Shown piece after piece: positions 12,621 through 24,900 of a stretch of 64,000 nt of DNA. The stretch lies in the NCBI RefSeq assembly GCF_037975245.1, contig NC_092568.1, positions 25,465,501-25,529,500 of the forward strand, read 5' to 3'. The notes under the pieces are model-generated. The model saw only the letters and a list, made by a program, of their open reading frames with translations. It was not told the origin of the DNA and made no database searches. A program made the position numbers and the translations under genes. The stretch comes from Apostichopus japonicus (taxonomy: Eukaryota > Echinodermata > Holothuroidea > Aspidochirotida > Stichopodidae). How positions within the stretch are numbered: the stretch's first letter is position 1; every line of letters begins with the position of its first letter.

Positions 12621-15600
12621 ACGGAGTATTCTGGCGCGTTAACGAAAAAAGTATATGTTGTGATTTCTACGTCATGTGATCACCTCCATGCATATGTTGC
12701 AAGGCGAGCATAGTTAACAATACTACACTGTTGACAAATGACATGCTCCGGGTGATGAGTTCATGTTTACAATCCCAAGAAATCGTCATGAATGGGTTGG
12801 ATCAGGGAGTCAGTTGTATAGAACTTTCATCGGGTTAAAAGCAAGATCCCTCAGAATGACAAGGGGTGGGAGGGGGATAACAATTGGGCAGGAGGCAGGG
12901 AGACAAAGCACGTGCGCATGGGAGTTACCACCGACCATGACAATAGGAGAGTTAGTGTATAAAAGTCACAACAACATGAATGGTTAAATCGTTGTACTGC
13001 AAACATGGATTAAAATTCATCAATTTTCTATAAAACGTCGTTATTGATTGGGGCTTTTCTATTTCTCTGTTCATTCTCTTTGGGACCAATCAAGTTGAAT
13101 AAAGTTATTCCATGGTTATCGTGTGGTTCTATTATATATTGCGTATCCATATCAGACTCGGATCTGGGGGATGTACAACCAACCCCCCCCCCCACTCTCT
13201 TCCACCCCACACAAAAAGTGGCACAATTATATATCCAATTGTTGGCCTAAATATGGCTGAGACTACGCCATTGTACGTCTAATATTCCATGTTTTGTTTG
13301 TACTGGGGAGTACTCCCACACGGCCCTATACAAGCGATTCGGCTTAAACGACACCAAGGCCACACCTCTCGGATCCGCTTGAGTAAACTAAGGAGGTGAC
13401 ACGGCGAGAGTGCCCACAGAGAGTGTAACATCGTAGCAGGAACTTACTTATGTAATTTCAACGAACACCTATCACAATCGTTATATAATACCTAGACGTT
13501 GTTTGCATGATTCAGAGAGGCCCAAACAGTGTTACACAATTAATTAGAAATAAATCATTTAACTCAGAGGATAATTCAAAAACTGCCGTAATATGTGGTA
13601 TCGCGATTCCAACATGACTGACGGGGGGTGGGGGGGGGGGGGGGTCATATAATTCATGCTAAGATATTTGAAGCAAATAGTACATATCTCAGTTACTAAC
13701 GGACACATGGATACGGCCAGATTCGATTTTCACAACGACCCGACGTTTCTGGGTTCCAATTACTGGAACGGACAACAATTTGAGACCTCGGTAGCCAACA
13801 TAATAGAGTTTATATAGAGTGTAAATGTCCACATAGTTCTGTGATTGTTGATATAACATTAGTATAGGTGTCTAACTATATACTGGCGGTCTATGGTATG
13901 ACATCTTAAAGCTATAGTGATAACTGATATTACAGTCACATACCTCGGCTATATGAAGTCTTTTTTTACATTGGATTGTTCTCTATTATTGGTATAGATT
14001 TGAAATGATAACGAAGCATGTATAAGCTTTGTAATGTTAGCAACAGATTGTGTATACCTTAGAATTGACGAGATTTTTGCGATTATTAAAATTATTTCCA
14101 AATAGATCAATACAATGTTGTGAAAACTACTCCATTTTATTATTGTTTTATTGTTCCTTTAAAGTGTATCTTGTTTTTCAATCTCTGGTGTCACAACACG
14201 GCATACTGTACTATAGAGCTCTGAATTGGTTACCTTGACAACACGCCTACACATTCTAAGGTTTTGTGTTTGTTTGCGGTTTTGTTATTCTATTATGGTA
14301 CAACACGTATTAAGCCTATACATTCAACATTGGGTATACATACAGTGATTATTTAACACAATGTCAAAACTTATAAGGTTATACTCCTATAGCAAGGAAT
14401 CCTGACATTTGCAACGCCTTCCACCTCCTTATTACATGGTGATAACTTAAAATAGTCAAATACATGTTAAAGAATATTATTAAAAATATTCGTCACCGTC
14501 TTACGCCGCAGCTTAATTTTGTACATAATGGCATGTATTGGTTGACTATAGTGTGTACAAAAAAAATCGTAATATCGCCCAACTGTACAGAATCGACCAC
14601 AATAGAAATAAATAAAACAAACATTACACAATCAAAGCAGCGGTACCGCTACATACATCATTACGTGGCTTTTCGTAGCTCTGTATATCAAATTCAATTT
14701 TAGAATTGGAAAGAGAAAAACATAATAATAATAATGATAATCACTGTGCTTGGGAGATGGCATGCTATAACGCGAAGACTGCATGCAAAAAAAAAAAATG
14801 ATTTCGAAAGAAAACAAATTTTGTCAGAAGTTATGTCAGGTTCAAGAATGAATATCATGCCATGTATTACGGGAAACAATCTCATTTCTGATTTTTGAAT
14901 GTACAGAAATGTATAAACCGAAAAAGACTGTATAGTCTGTTGATATAGGTAGAAATATAAGAAGTGAAACGAGTTGCTAAAAGTATCCCTTTGCATTATG
15001 GGTCATATGCCATGTGTAGGGCCCCTATGCATTGGAGCAGCAAACCACATATTTCCAATATCGATCAGCGATATTATACCAAAGATACCGCGTCTTTTTT
15101 CAAAATTTTGAAGAAAATTAATAGAAGAATAGAGGCACCCTGTCCTGTTTTTGTTTCGTAATATCCTAACAATGTATAGCGACATCTCAGTGATGTATAT
15201 ATGATTCCATGCTGACATGAAAAATAACTGTTTTATAATTAATCAACAAAAAGCCCTAAGGAACGCCAAAAAGTCCCGACAATAGGTCGCAGGAGGGGTT
15301 GAGCACGAAGCCAATCGGATTTCGATTAGGAGGTTGCAGAAAAAAGGGCATAAGGAATTGAGTAATCTAATTTTGATAATGTAACTCAGGGAAATAAAGA
15401 GTGCAACAAGGAACCTCCTGTGACGTAATCGTCCTTGAGACCCGCCCTGGCTCGCGGCGCATCTTAACATCGACACCAAAAACTGAGTAGAAGCAGATTA
15501 AAAAAATTAACAGATCTACAGATTCTAAAGAATTGTGGAATAATTCATTCAGAAATTTTCTAACGGTGTACACCAAAGTCTTAAATTAACATAATGTTTT

Positions 15601-17289
15601 TATATTTATATTAATACACATGCGAGATATGTAAGAAAATATCACTGATTCAAGGTCGTCATTCGTATTAAATCTATAATATCACACACATACCCAGACA
15701 TTATTAACACTTCTTTTTTTTTGCGCAGTTTTTTTGTGCTGTATAATTGGGAACATTTCATAGGTGAATCAATATTTCATTTAGATGGGGAAAAATGATC
15801 ACAGCTGAAAAACATTAATAATATTCCGTGAGTTTCAATATTACAAGTGTACGCGAAAAGTATTTGAATGCCTCCAGGAAACTATTTCGCAATACAATGA
15901 CTACAACTTTCATTTGCTCTTTTAAATTTATGAAGCTGTGAGGTTGACGTACAATTTATCGTGTAACATGCTGTTAATTTTAAGGAATTAAAGGACTTCG
16001 ATATAAGTAAGACAAAAGAAAATTTAGAACAGGCTGAATACCGTATCATGTGTTGGAAGGGGGGGGGGGGGGGAGGTAACGTGGATAACTGGGAGAGGCT
16101 TATTATTGACAATATGACTGCATGTTTTGATGGAGCCTAATGTTAAAGTATAGGTCTATATCAGACCACATTACCATCGACTTATTATAATGGTCACTTG
16201 TACATAACTTTATATTTCATTTGTTCTGAAATTCCAAATCTGCATGAGCGTTGATCAACTCGGCGAGGGAGTATATAGGGGTAGGACACACAGTTTTCCC
16301 CCCCAAAAAATGCAAATGTGATTAAAGATAAACTTACAGACTTGTCAGTAAACAAACTCATACTACATTGGTTAGTACCCAGAAGAATAGCCACCATCTT
16401 CACACCTCCCTCCCCCCCCCCCTACACACTCTACTTCCTGGTACAATTCTCAGCGATTTCACGGATGCGGCGCAATACAAGTGCTCTAAACGAAATCCGA
16501 TTACGGCGTTCTAAAACATGGCTTTTACAATTTAAACAGAGCAACACGAGTTTGGACATTCTTCGAAGCATTAGGCCTCCTCAATGCCCTAAACATTGGT
16601 CCGACCTACAAAATATTATCTCTTCAAGTAAAAAAGGACAGAACGAATTGAAGTCATACGTACACACGAGGAGTCTATACAAGTAAGAAAACGAAATAAT
16701 AACATAAAATGTAACTTACTAGAAAAACATTATAGGAAACTGTAACACCAGATAACAGTCCATACAAGTTCATACAACCAAACAAACTTCCCAGAATGCA
16801 GACCCAGCAATAGTGCATACGAACCCCATTAAATACGGTCTCATTTGTGTGGAATGTCGGCTGGTTGGAAAAGAATTTCTGACACTCCTTTTTATAAGTC
16901 CATTCACAGAGGATTAAATATTGTTAACAAATAATATGACAAAGGATTGATTGCTGATACATTCAATAAATGCAGAATGGGGTAAGGCCTAAAAAGACAG
17001 AAACGCAAACAACACACATAACACAGCAAAGGAAACGGAGACGGGGTGGTTCCGCTTGGTAGGCCACCAAACACGATTGCGTAATAGTCTATATGTTGAA
17101 CGTTACCACCGTGACAGTGCCCTATACACACAGTTCAAAAGGACATTGTGTTGTAACGATTGTGTGGTTTCTATGACATTAAACAAAAATACACGTAATT
17201 ACGGTATATATTATACAAGATTGGTAAGGGCGAGGAGGGGGAGGAGGGGGGTTCTGATCAAGGGTTAGCCTGATCTGATAACCAACGCA
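12621..17289. other. No gene recognised
   Basis: Only short frames were seen. Poly-G or poly-C tracts lie at about 13182-13193, 13623-13644, 16061-16073 and 16413-16422. A perfect GGGAGTACTCCC palindrome sits at 13306-13317. Nothing else with a recognisable function was found. Confidence 0.35.
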
Positions 17290-18410
17290 AGACTTCATAT
17301 AGCGATGGCATAAAGTCACGAAATGTGATGACTTCACATTACAACCACTGAATTCATTTGGTCATTTGATATGGTCACTTTATCATGTGGTCACTACATG
17401 TTGTGTCAGTCCCTTGATATCGTCACTTCATACGATCAACTAACATGGTGAGTTCATATAGTTCACACATGGTCACTTCGTAGTGTCACGTAACACATTG
17501 TCAATACATGATCATCTGATATATAGTCACTCCATGTCGATATCATACAGTGACGTCATATGGTGACTAGGCACTGAATGTGATGTCTTCAGGTGGAACC
17601 TGCACAGTGTGGTCACTACATATGGTGACGGTACCTTAATGTAGTCACTTCCCATGGTCACTTGATATGGTCACTCCATACATGGCCATTTCTCATTTCA
17701 TATAGTCACTTTACATATCGACTCAATTAAGCGATTTTACATGATCACTCGTATGTTGACTGTGTTCACTTCCATGCGCTCAATACTCACTACATATGGT
17801 GACGGTCCCATACTGTAGTCACTTCACATGGTCACTCCATACGGTCATTTCATATGGTTACTTCATAAGGTCAATTTATACATGGTCATTTCATACAGTC
17901 ACCCCATCTATCGGCATCATACACTGACGTCATTATGTTGTACATTTAGTCACTGCAAGAGGTGACTTCAGATGTCCCCTTCAAGAGGTGACTTCAGATG
18001 TCTCCTTCACGAGGTGGTCACTATGGTTACGGTACCTAACTGTAGCCACTTACTATGGTCAATTCATACATGGTCACTTCATAAATGGTCACTTTTAACA
18101 TGATCATTTCGCATCGTGACTTTTTCTATGGACTTCAAACACTGACTTCAAATGATCACATCACTAGTATGTTCACTTTATGCGGATTATGTTGACGGTA
18201 CCTTCATGTAGTCACTTTCAATGGTCACTTCACATACATGGTCACTTCACATACTGGTCATTTCATTTAGTCACTTCACCTATCGACTCACATGAGCACT
18301 AGTATATGTTCACTTCATGTGGTCTCTACACACTATATGGTTACGGTCCCATCATATAAGTCACTTCATACGGCCGTTTCGTATATAGTTACTATATCTA
18401 TCACCGACTC
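17290..18410. repeat. Degenerate field of GTCACTTCATATGG-like units
   Basis: About 1.1 kb in which variants of ATGGTCACTTCATA recur dozens of times at irregular spacing, mostly 15-40 bases apart, with changes such as GTCACTTTACAT, GTCATTTCATATGG and GTGACGTCAT. Larger blocks repeat too: TATGGTGACGGTACC-like segments occur near 17620, 17799 and 18188, and AGAGGTGACTTCAGATGT is duplicated at 17959 and 17984. This looks like an old decayed minisatellite or satellite. No open frame runs through it. Confidence 0.75.
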
Positions 18411-18929
18411 CATTATACGTTGTGCTTAGACATAATATACCTCCCAAGTTCAAGTCTCTCATTCGAGTTATCTAAAACGCAGCACCGCTCGCTATACAAC
18501 ATTAGTGTGTTGCATCGAGCTTGCTCTCTTTGCCTACAGTTCTTGGCCATTGTCGTTGATGTAGGGAGGGAGGGATCGACTCGTATCCAAATAAAGTCAA
18601 CGGTAAGACCAGACATTCCAGGCGCGCCTGCGGGAGGCCATCCATCTTCGAACAAGAAGACAGAATACTACAGCCTCACTGTGTACAACACATTGACCGA
18701 CAATACTGTATGTTTAACGAAAACACCATCAAATGGTTTTAATGATGAGAGTGACACCTCTATTAAAGTTGAGACAAGTCACCAAAAACAAAACTACTTA
18801 ACACGTCACAAACACTAATACTTTAGTTCTACAGTTCGATAGTTCGAGAATCAGCTACATGGTACTTTGGTACTGGTTATATGACTGAGTAGGGGGACGG
18901 CGGGTCTATGGATGTCGACAACAGAAACA
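18411..18929. other. No gene recognised
   Basis: A 132-codon frame occurs on the plus strand at 18420-18818, but it shows no recognisable domain and no splice or promoter context. It sits between a decayed repeat and a LINE relic and is most likely a chance frame. Confidence 0.4.
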
Positions 18930-20985
18930 TGCGAAATCACCAGGATACGCTGGTCTTACCAAATATATTTTAAAACATATTGATGACCATATTATCGATC
19001 CTCTTACACATATTTTGAATTCATCTTTTTTCTGAATGTGTTTCCCTCATGAACTTAATTCTAACTCATTCTAATATATAAATATGGTGGAGATGATGTT
19101 GTATCAAATTACCGCCCTGTGCCAGTTGTACCTGTTATTTATAAGATCTTTGTTAGACTTACATATAATAGACTATAGCATTTATAAATAAAAAAATATC
19201 TTATTGTATTCTGGGCAGGATGGTTTTAGGAAAGATCACTGCACATACATTGGCTGCTACTTTAAGAGTGTTGCGGATGATATGTGTGAATATTAGACAA
19301 TATAGTCAGTATTGTGGCCTTATTTATTAATATATCTAAAGCATTTGATACAATAAGTCATAACATTTCACAGTGAATAAATGATATAGTTTTATGGATA
19401 ACGTGCTGTGGCACTTAACTGGATTTAAAAAGTATCTTACTAATCTGTAACAAGTGGACTAGACAATAAATAGGCTGGAACACCATCTGTAAATTCTGGG
19501 TGTTTGTACATGGTGCTTGGCTGTGGTTTGTCTGTGCAAAACAAACCACATGTAAAGAAATAAAATGATGGAATACGGTTATAATCAATGTACTGTAACA
19601 CGTAGAATATGGACTTATGATTTCAGTTAGGGAAAAGTTATGAAAATGACATACGACATATATCGAATGTTATACATTACCTAAACGACCGTGGCGAAGA
19701 ACCCAAATTCTACGACCTACCATATATTACTTTATGATGCAATCATAAACCTAACTCATAAATGACAAAGAAATCACGTGTATAGTGTTAAGTACAATCA
19801 TATAGGCCAACTCACTATTTATAACTAGAACATGACAACCCATTACACACTCCAGTGATCTAAACAGCAAACATAGGGGAACCCGAAAAGGGCTTATGAG
19901 AGCATGCCATCCCCTCACGTAACCTATCAACAAACCGTGGAGTAGATTGACTGGCATCAGACTAGCGTTACCGACTCTTTGTGAGTATTAATAAAAATGC
20001 CAATCTATTCATAGGTTTCATAACATGTACGCAATATACCACTGCTTCGTCCAAAGCCGAAACCGCCCTATATGAGAGGTCTCGTGACGAATTATGCTCT
20101 CACTCACTTAATATAGTCATAAGCAATAATAGTAAAACAATAATAATAAAACTTGCTGGCAATGCACCCAATAACCATTTTACTGGAAACAACAATGATA
20201 CATCTCAAGCATCTAGCAACATTAGCTTTAAATGTAGCAAACTGCCTACCAAATGCTCTGCTAAACCAGCCATAGTTAAACACTTGTTACTGATTGGTTA
20301 GCGTCAAATAAGTTGTCTTTAAATATTAATGAAACAAAATTACTGGTTTTTAATAATAAGAAGGTGATACATCACAATTTACTCTAAGTTTTAAGGATAC
20401 CATCATAACAATTAATAATTCAACCACGTTGATAGGGGTCATAGGCCTAATTGATGATAAGCTTTCATGGTAGGATCACATTTGCATTAACGTTACTAAA
20501 TCCGTTTCTAAAATCGTTGGTGTTATGAATATATGAACATATGATATTCCTAGTCGAACGGAATTAACTATCTATAATGCATAAAATTTGCCCCACCTTA
20601 CTTATAGCATCCTAGTATGTGGTATAGTTACTCACCCACAAATACGGGTTTACTCTGCAAAATGGGCTGTCCGAATAGTTTCAAACGTTTCACCTACACC
20701 CACCCACACACTTCAACTTTTTTCATCATTATAATCTACTTACTTTAAAAGACCACTACAATTACCCAGTTAGGTATTTTCTTTTGACAGGCACAACAAT
20801 AGCCAGCTCCCTTCTGATTCCATCTCAATCGTCTTCATGACAATTATCCTACACAAGGGGAAGATAGATAATCTTCTCCGATCATACACCACGACTAGTT
20901 GTTTGTTCCATCACGTGTGGGGTGTAATGGAGTTTCTTTCAGGAACGCTCTTGATATTGGTATATAAGAAGTGCCCCTAATATTA

Positions 20986-20997
20986 ATCTATTTAAGA
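20986..20997. repeat. Target-site duplication, left copy (SINE-like insert)
   Basis: ATCTATTTAAGA repeats exactly at 21191-21202. The last A may belong to either the duplication or the insert. Confidence 0.8.
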
Positions 20998-21190
20998 TCG
21001 CTTCTCGGCCTTTTGGCTAAGATCATGTGTAGTATATGTTCCCTTTCGAGGGGAATGGTGATACACACCTGACGATGATCACACAGTCACGGTCCCGATG
21101 CAAGGGGACTGGGGTTAGAAGTGGATCAGTCGTTCAGTAGTTTGGTTTTCGTGCCCAGGTTCTTTCCTGGGCGACTTTTTCTTAAAAAGT
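20997..21190 (+). mobile_element. SINE-like element with a U2 snRNA-derived head
   Basis: The first 45 bases match the 5' end of animal U2 snRNA with two changes: ATCGCTTCTCGGCC, CTTTTGGCTAAGATCA and the GTAGTA branch-point recognition core are all present. After about 45 bases the sequence leaves U2 entirely. There is no Sm site and no stem-loop III/IV, so it is not a U2 gene. The remaining ~145 bases contain a hairpin near the end (GTGCCCAGG and CCTGGGCGAC) followed by a T-rich end. The insert is flanked by a perfect 12-bp duplication, ATCTATTTAAGA (20986-20997 and 21191-21202), the signature of LINE-mediated insertion, and it interrupts the host LINE's reading frame. SINEs with snRNA-derived heads (SINEU) are known from crocodilians. 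A U2/other-RNA chimera made once by template switching is the main alternative. Multicopy status cannot be checked here. Confidence 0.75.
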
Positions 21191-21202
21191 ATCTATTTAA
21201 GA
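21191..21202. repeat. Target-site duplication, right copy (SINE-like insert)
   Basis: Exact copy of 20986-20997. The LINE frame resumes directly after it with codons for KHLKNYVL. Confidence 0.8.
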
Positions 21203-21800
21203 AGCATTTAAAGAACTATGTTTTATCATGTATGTCAATTGACTATCTGGCTTAAAATAATAGGCATTAAACTAGCACTAATTCATAATTTATTTTCAAG
21301 TTAAATGCAAAAGAGTCATATTCGTATTTTTCTATATATATTCCAAATCTAGTTGGTTACGTAATGATAGACAACTCAGGGCCAGACTAGAAAAGTTTAC
21401 TAGCGTTCATCTGGTTCCTATTTCTTTTATATTCATACTTACGTTTATTGTTAATTTTCATTAATATGTTTTGTATAATAATTTGTATGTATGTGTTTAT
21501 GTGTGTATGTATGTATGCGTGTATGAATGTAAGTATTTATGTAGGCCTATGTATGTATTGCAATTGAAATAAATGAACGAAACGAATAAACGCGTTCACG
21601 ACATAGCAAGATTGGGTCCACAAGCATGAAAGCTCTTTTACGTTTTGCGTTTGACACTTTAGTTTGTGGCATTTCATGGGAGAGTTTTTAAGGATATTCT
21701 TTACCGAGGCTAAATAAATAAGTATCATACCTCTTTAGCTTGTATTAGTTTCATGGCGTGCAGTCAGTAGTTTTGGTTTCTGCTGATTTAGCCACTGACG

Positions 21801-21924
21801 GATGAATTAACTTCATGAACTAACTAATTCTGATGATTCAACTTCATGTACTACCTAATTCTGATGCTTAGACTTCATGTACTAGCTAATTCTGACGAGT
21901 AGACTCATGAACTAGCTAATTGCC
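21801..21924. repeat. 31-bp tandem repeat, four copies
   Basis: Four units start at 21801, 21832, 21863 and 21894. Each resembles GATGNTTNNACTTCATGNAC followed by TANCTAATTCT. Copies differ at several positions. No coding significance is seen. Confidence 0.85.
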
Positions 21925-24900
21925 ATACGTTTCCAGGAAATGAAACATCGTTTGTTATATACACAATATAATTCTGTATGAATGGATCGATAACAGACTC
22001 TTAATCCAGTGGAGTACACTCATCTTCATCTGTATGTAAATACTTGTTAGTTCGAGCTGTAGGTTTATATACATTTAGACCGTGGGATGGTTGTTAACAA
22101 AGGCATAGTTTGTGAATCAAATTTTAGTTCAACTGAAAATTGGAATACAAGTACTTTCTTGAATGTTGTTTCTCAAAAGAAAAACCTTAAAAACAAAATC
22201 CAAGAATTTACTCAAAATAGAAATAATATGGACAATCAAACCAGGACAATTTTATAGCATAATCAGTTTAAGAAAAGTGAAGCTGTAAAAAAACATGCGT
22301 GTATATAGGGATGTTCCTGTCAGGGATGGGAGTGGGGGGGGGGAGGGGTGGGGTGGAGAGGGTAGCTGAGTGGGAGGCCAGGAGGCACTCCCACGCAACT
22401 GAAAATATGTTTATGGTAATATAAAACATCCCACAATTACCAGACTAATCAGTTATACTTTAATTTAAACTACCAAATATATATGATAATTACCCTTCCT
22501 GCGACAGTATTTACCCCTTCCTCTTAGGTGCTCATGGCATAACAATACGACCGCAGTTATGTAAATGAGGACCATTTTCAATGAACACTTTTGACTTCAA
22601 TAATCGTTCCCCACCCTAAAACATATAGTGTAACTTAAATGGTTAACATACAGAAATAAATATAGATAATATACCAGACGAGGGATGAGGGGAAGGAAAG
22701 GGGGTAGGGGTTCTCATAGAAAAGATACATTTTCAGACATCCAAAATCATCGCAAAAGTGCACTTGACAGTCATATGACGAACGGTTTATTGTTTAGGAG
22801 GAATCCTTCGGCATAAAAATACAGCCTTTCCTTGAAACATACAGTAAATCCTTAAATAAATATCACAATTCAATCTGTCCACTGGAAAAGTGATAAACCT
22901 GGCCCGACCTTGTGTGTCTATAAATTAGTTCTTTGAACTCCTAGATTAAAGCGTTTTGATTGGCGGTGCTATGATCTATACATATTCATATTTGAATGAT
23001 AAGCGCTATAACTTATAGGCAGGTGCAGGTAGCACATCAAGAGTTGACAACTATAGCTCATTTACCACGTGGCAAATTCGTAACTATATGCGAGTATAGA
23101 ATCGGGCCGAGTATCGGGCCCATTGCAATGAAAAGTGACATCAGAGATTATATTTTGGTTATGGTTAACATTAATATGTAAGCCACATATATATACATAG
23201 CTTGTGTGTATGATAAAAGTGTTTTAACTGCAAAATGCATTCGTACTTATTACATTTACTTCTGTTCTACTTCAGAATAAATCGTCTTGATGTGCGAGAC
23301 TATAGTATCGTGATTGGTAAGATAACTAAAGTTATGTCAAACCACTTCATAAACTATAACAGTCAAAGGATTAACAGAACTCTGCTTGACCAGATAATTA
23401 AATGAGACACGAACTGCCCAACCATCATCATTGCTGTATATGATAGAGATAATTGACATGAACATCCCCCCCCCCCCCCCCCTAAACAGCTCTATAAGAC
23501 AAATCTTGTTCCATCTGGGATCATTCACAGATTTAATGTTGCTCTATATGAAAGTATGAAGACTTGATGGAGTCTAAATATAACATCGAGCCGCACGTGC
23601 TTTATTTTAATTATGTTTTCTTTTTTTTGGCAAATGATCAATTTAAAAAAAAACATTGAAGTTCTTAACATGACCAATTGATGACAGTGGTTTAATTGTC
23701 AACACTGTCAATATTTTACCATTTTTTTAACCTAACCCATGGCAGCTCCTAGAAATGACAGTTTTAAAGTAGGATATCTCCCAAACAAAGCAAGATTTTT
23801 CTTATCTGTTTTGGGGAGATATCTGTCATAAAGCCTAAAAACTATAGAGCAGATGATTATTGGGATTATGTCACCTTTCAAACATGTTGCAAATTCACTG
23901 GCTCGAAAACCCGTTTCAACCTCGCTTTGAGCTGCTTATGAGACCTTTCTCATTAAATGCTAAATAAAGGATCCAACTATACAAAAGAGTATGATACTTA
24001 CATATATGAATCCAAACGAGAAATCAATGAACGACTACTGCACTGTCGCAAAGTACCTTGATGACAGAAGTGAGCCAAATGACCACTCAGCTCAAAGTCA
24101 ACTATACGACTATACCAGCTCTGACATACAACCAGGAAAGTTTCTTATTTCATTTCCATTTGCACAAAATCTATTTAACTTTCGATGTACTTTGAACTGT
24201 CCTGATTCGAGACTCCTTTGATTACCAAAAGCCTGGAACCTGCACGATTGTAAAGAAGAAAGTCAGTCCTTCCTTATAGCTTGTCAACAAACTAATTCAT
24301 ATTAGTTTAACTTTTAGTTAAGGTGTAGGCTTATTGTCAATGAAAAGGAATGCTTATGAGGGTCTCTAACGGGGGGTAAAATCTTTCAGGGTTCATTGAA
24401 GATACTGAATCATAGACGAACAAAGGCCCTTAACGATCCCACATTTAGGTGAATTTTCATTACTGGAATGAAAACAACACTGGTGGTATATTATCGTATA
24501 CTACATTATACTGCTCCATGCAATGTTTGAATTGTAACTGCTACATGTTGGCAGATGATGGGGGGGGGGGGGGGAGTAGGGGACCTGTGTCGACTACTGA
24601 AGTCGTTGATCAATTACAAATTATTTAAAAGTTCTTCATAATGTAAAATGGAACTTGACTTTAAAAGTTTTAAGAATAATATTATTGTTTCTGAAATGCA
24701 ATAACATCACAAATTCACGAAACGTCAACGCAAAATCTGTTCTAATGAATTAATTAAGTATTAATAGTGTACGTGAAGTAATACGTCAAATAGGCCAAAA
24801 TACTGTCGAAGATTCTACCTTTGCTTAATAAGAATGCCATCCTGGGAAAATCGCGTATTCCTTCCACATTCCTATACATCCCCTAGAACTGAGCTAGCCA

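Larger units (their letters stand above)
18930..21590 (+). pseudogene. Decayed LINE reverse transcriptase, interrupted by a SINE-like insert
   Basis: Translating across many frameshifts and stops gives reverse-transcriptase landmarks in the correct order. They are: PLTHILNSSF and FPHELN (about 18995-19060); NYRPVPVVPVIYKIF (from 19107); FWAGWF with a following ERSLHIHW in shifted frames, corresponding to the usual GQDGFR block; FINISKAFDTISHNI (from about 19322); WLASNKLSLNINETKLLVF (from 20295); a LIGVIGLIDDKLSW-like block (about 20430); and NLLTLKDHYNY (about 20733). The end of the frame, NLFKKHLKNYVL, is split by the insert at 20997-21190. The 3' UTR has TGTATG repeats, and the 3' end near AATTGAAATAAATGAACG resembles the A-rich tails of CR1/L2-like LINEs. 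The element is old and cannot be active. It is a different copy, and probably a different family, from the one at 3 kb. Confidence 0.85.

Noticed and set aside
20997-21190. Functional U2 snRNA gene
   Set aside because: Only the first ~45 bases match U2. The Sm site, the rest of the RNA and a proximal sequence element are missing, and target duplications flank the unit.
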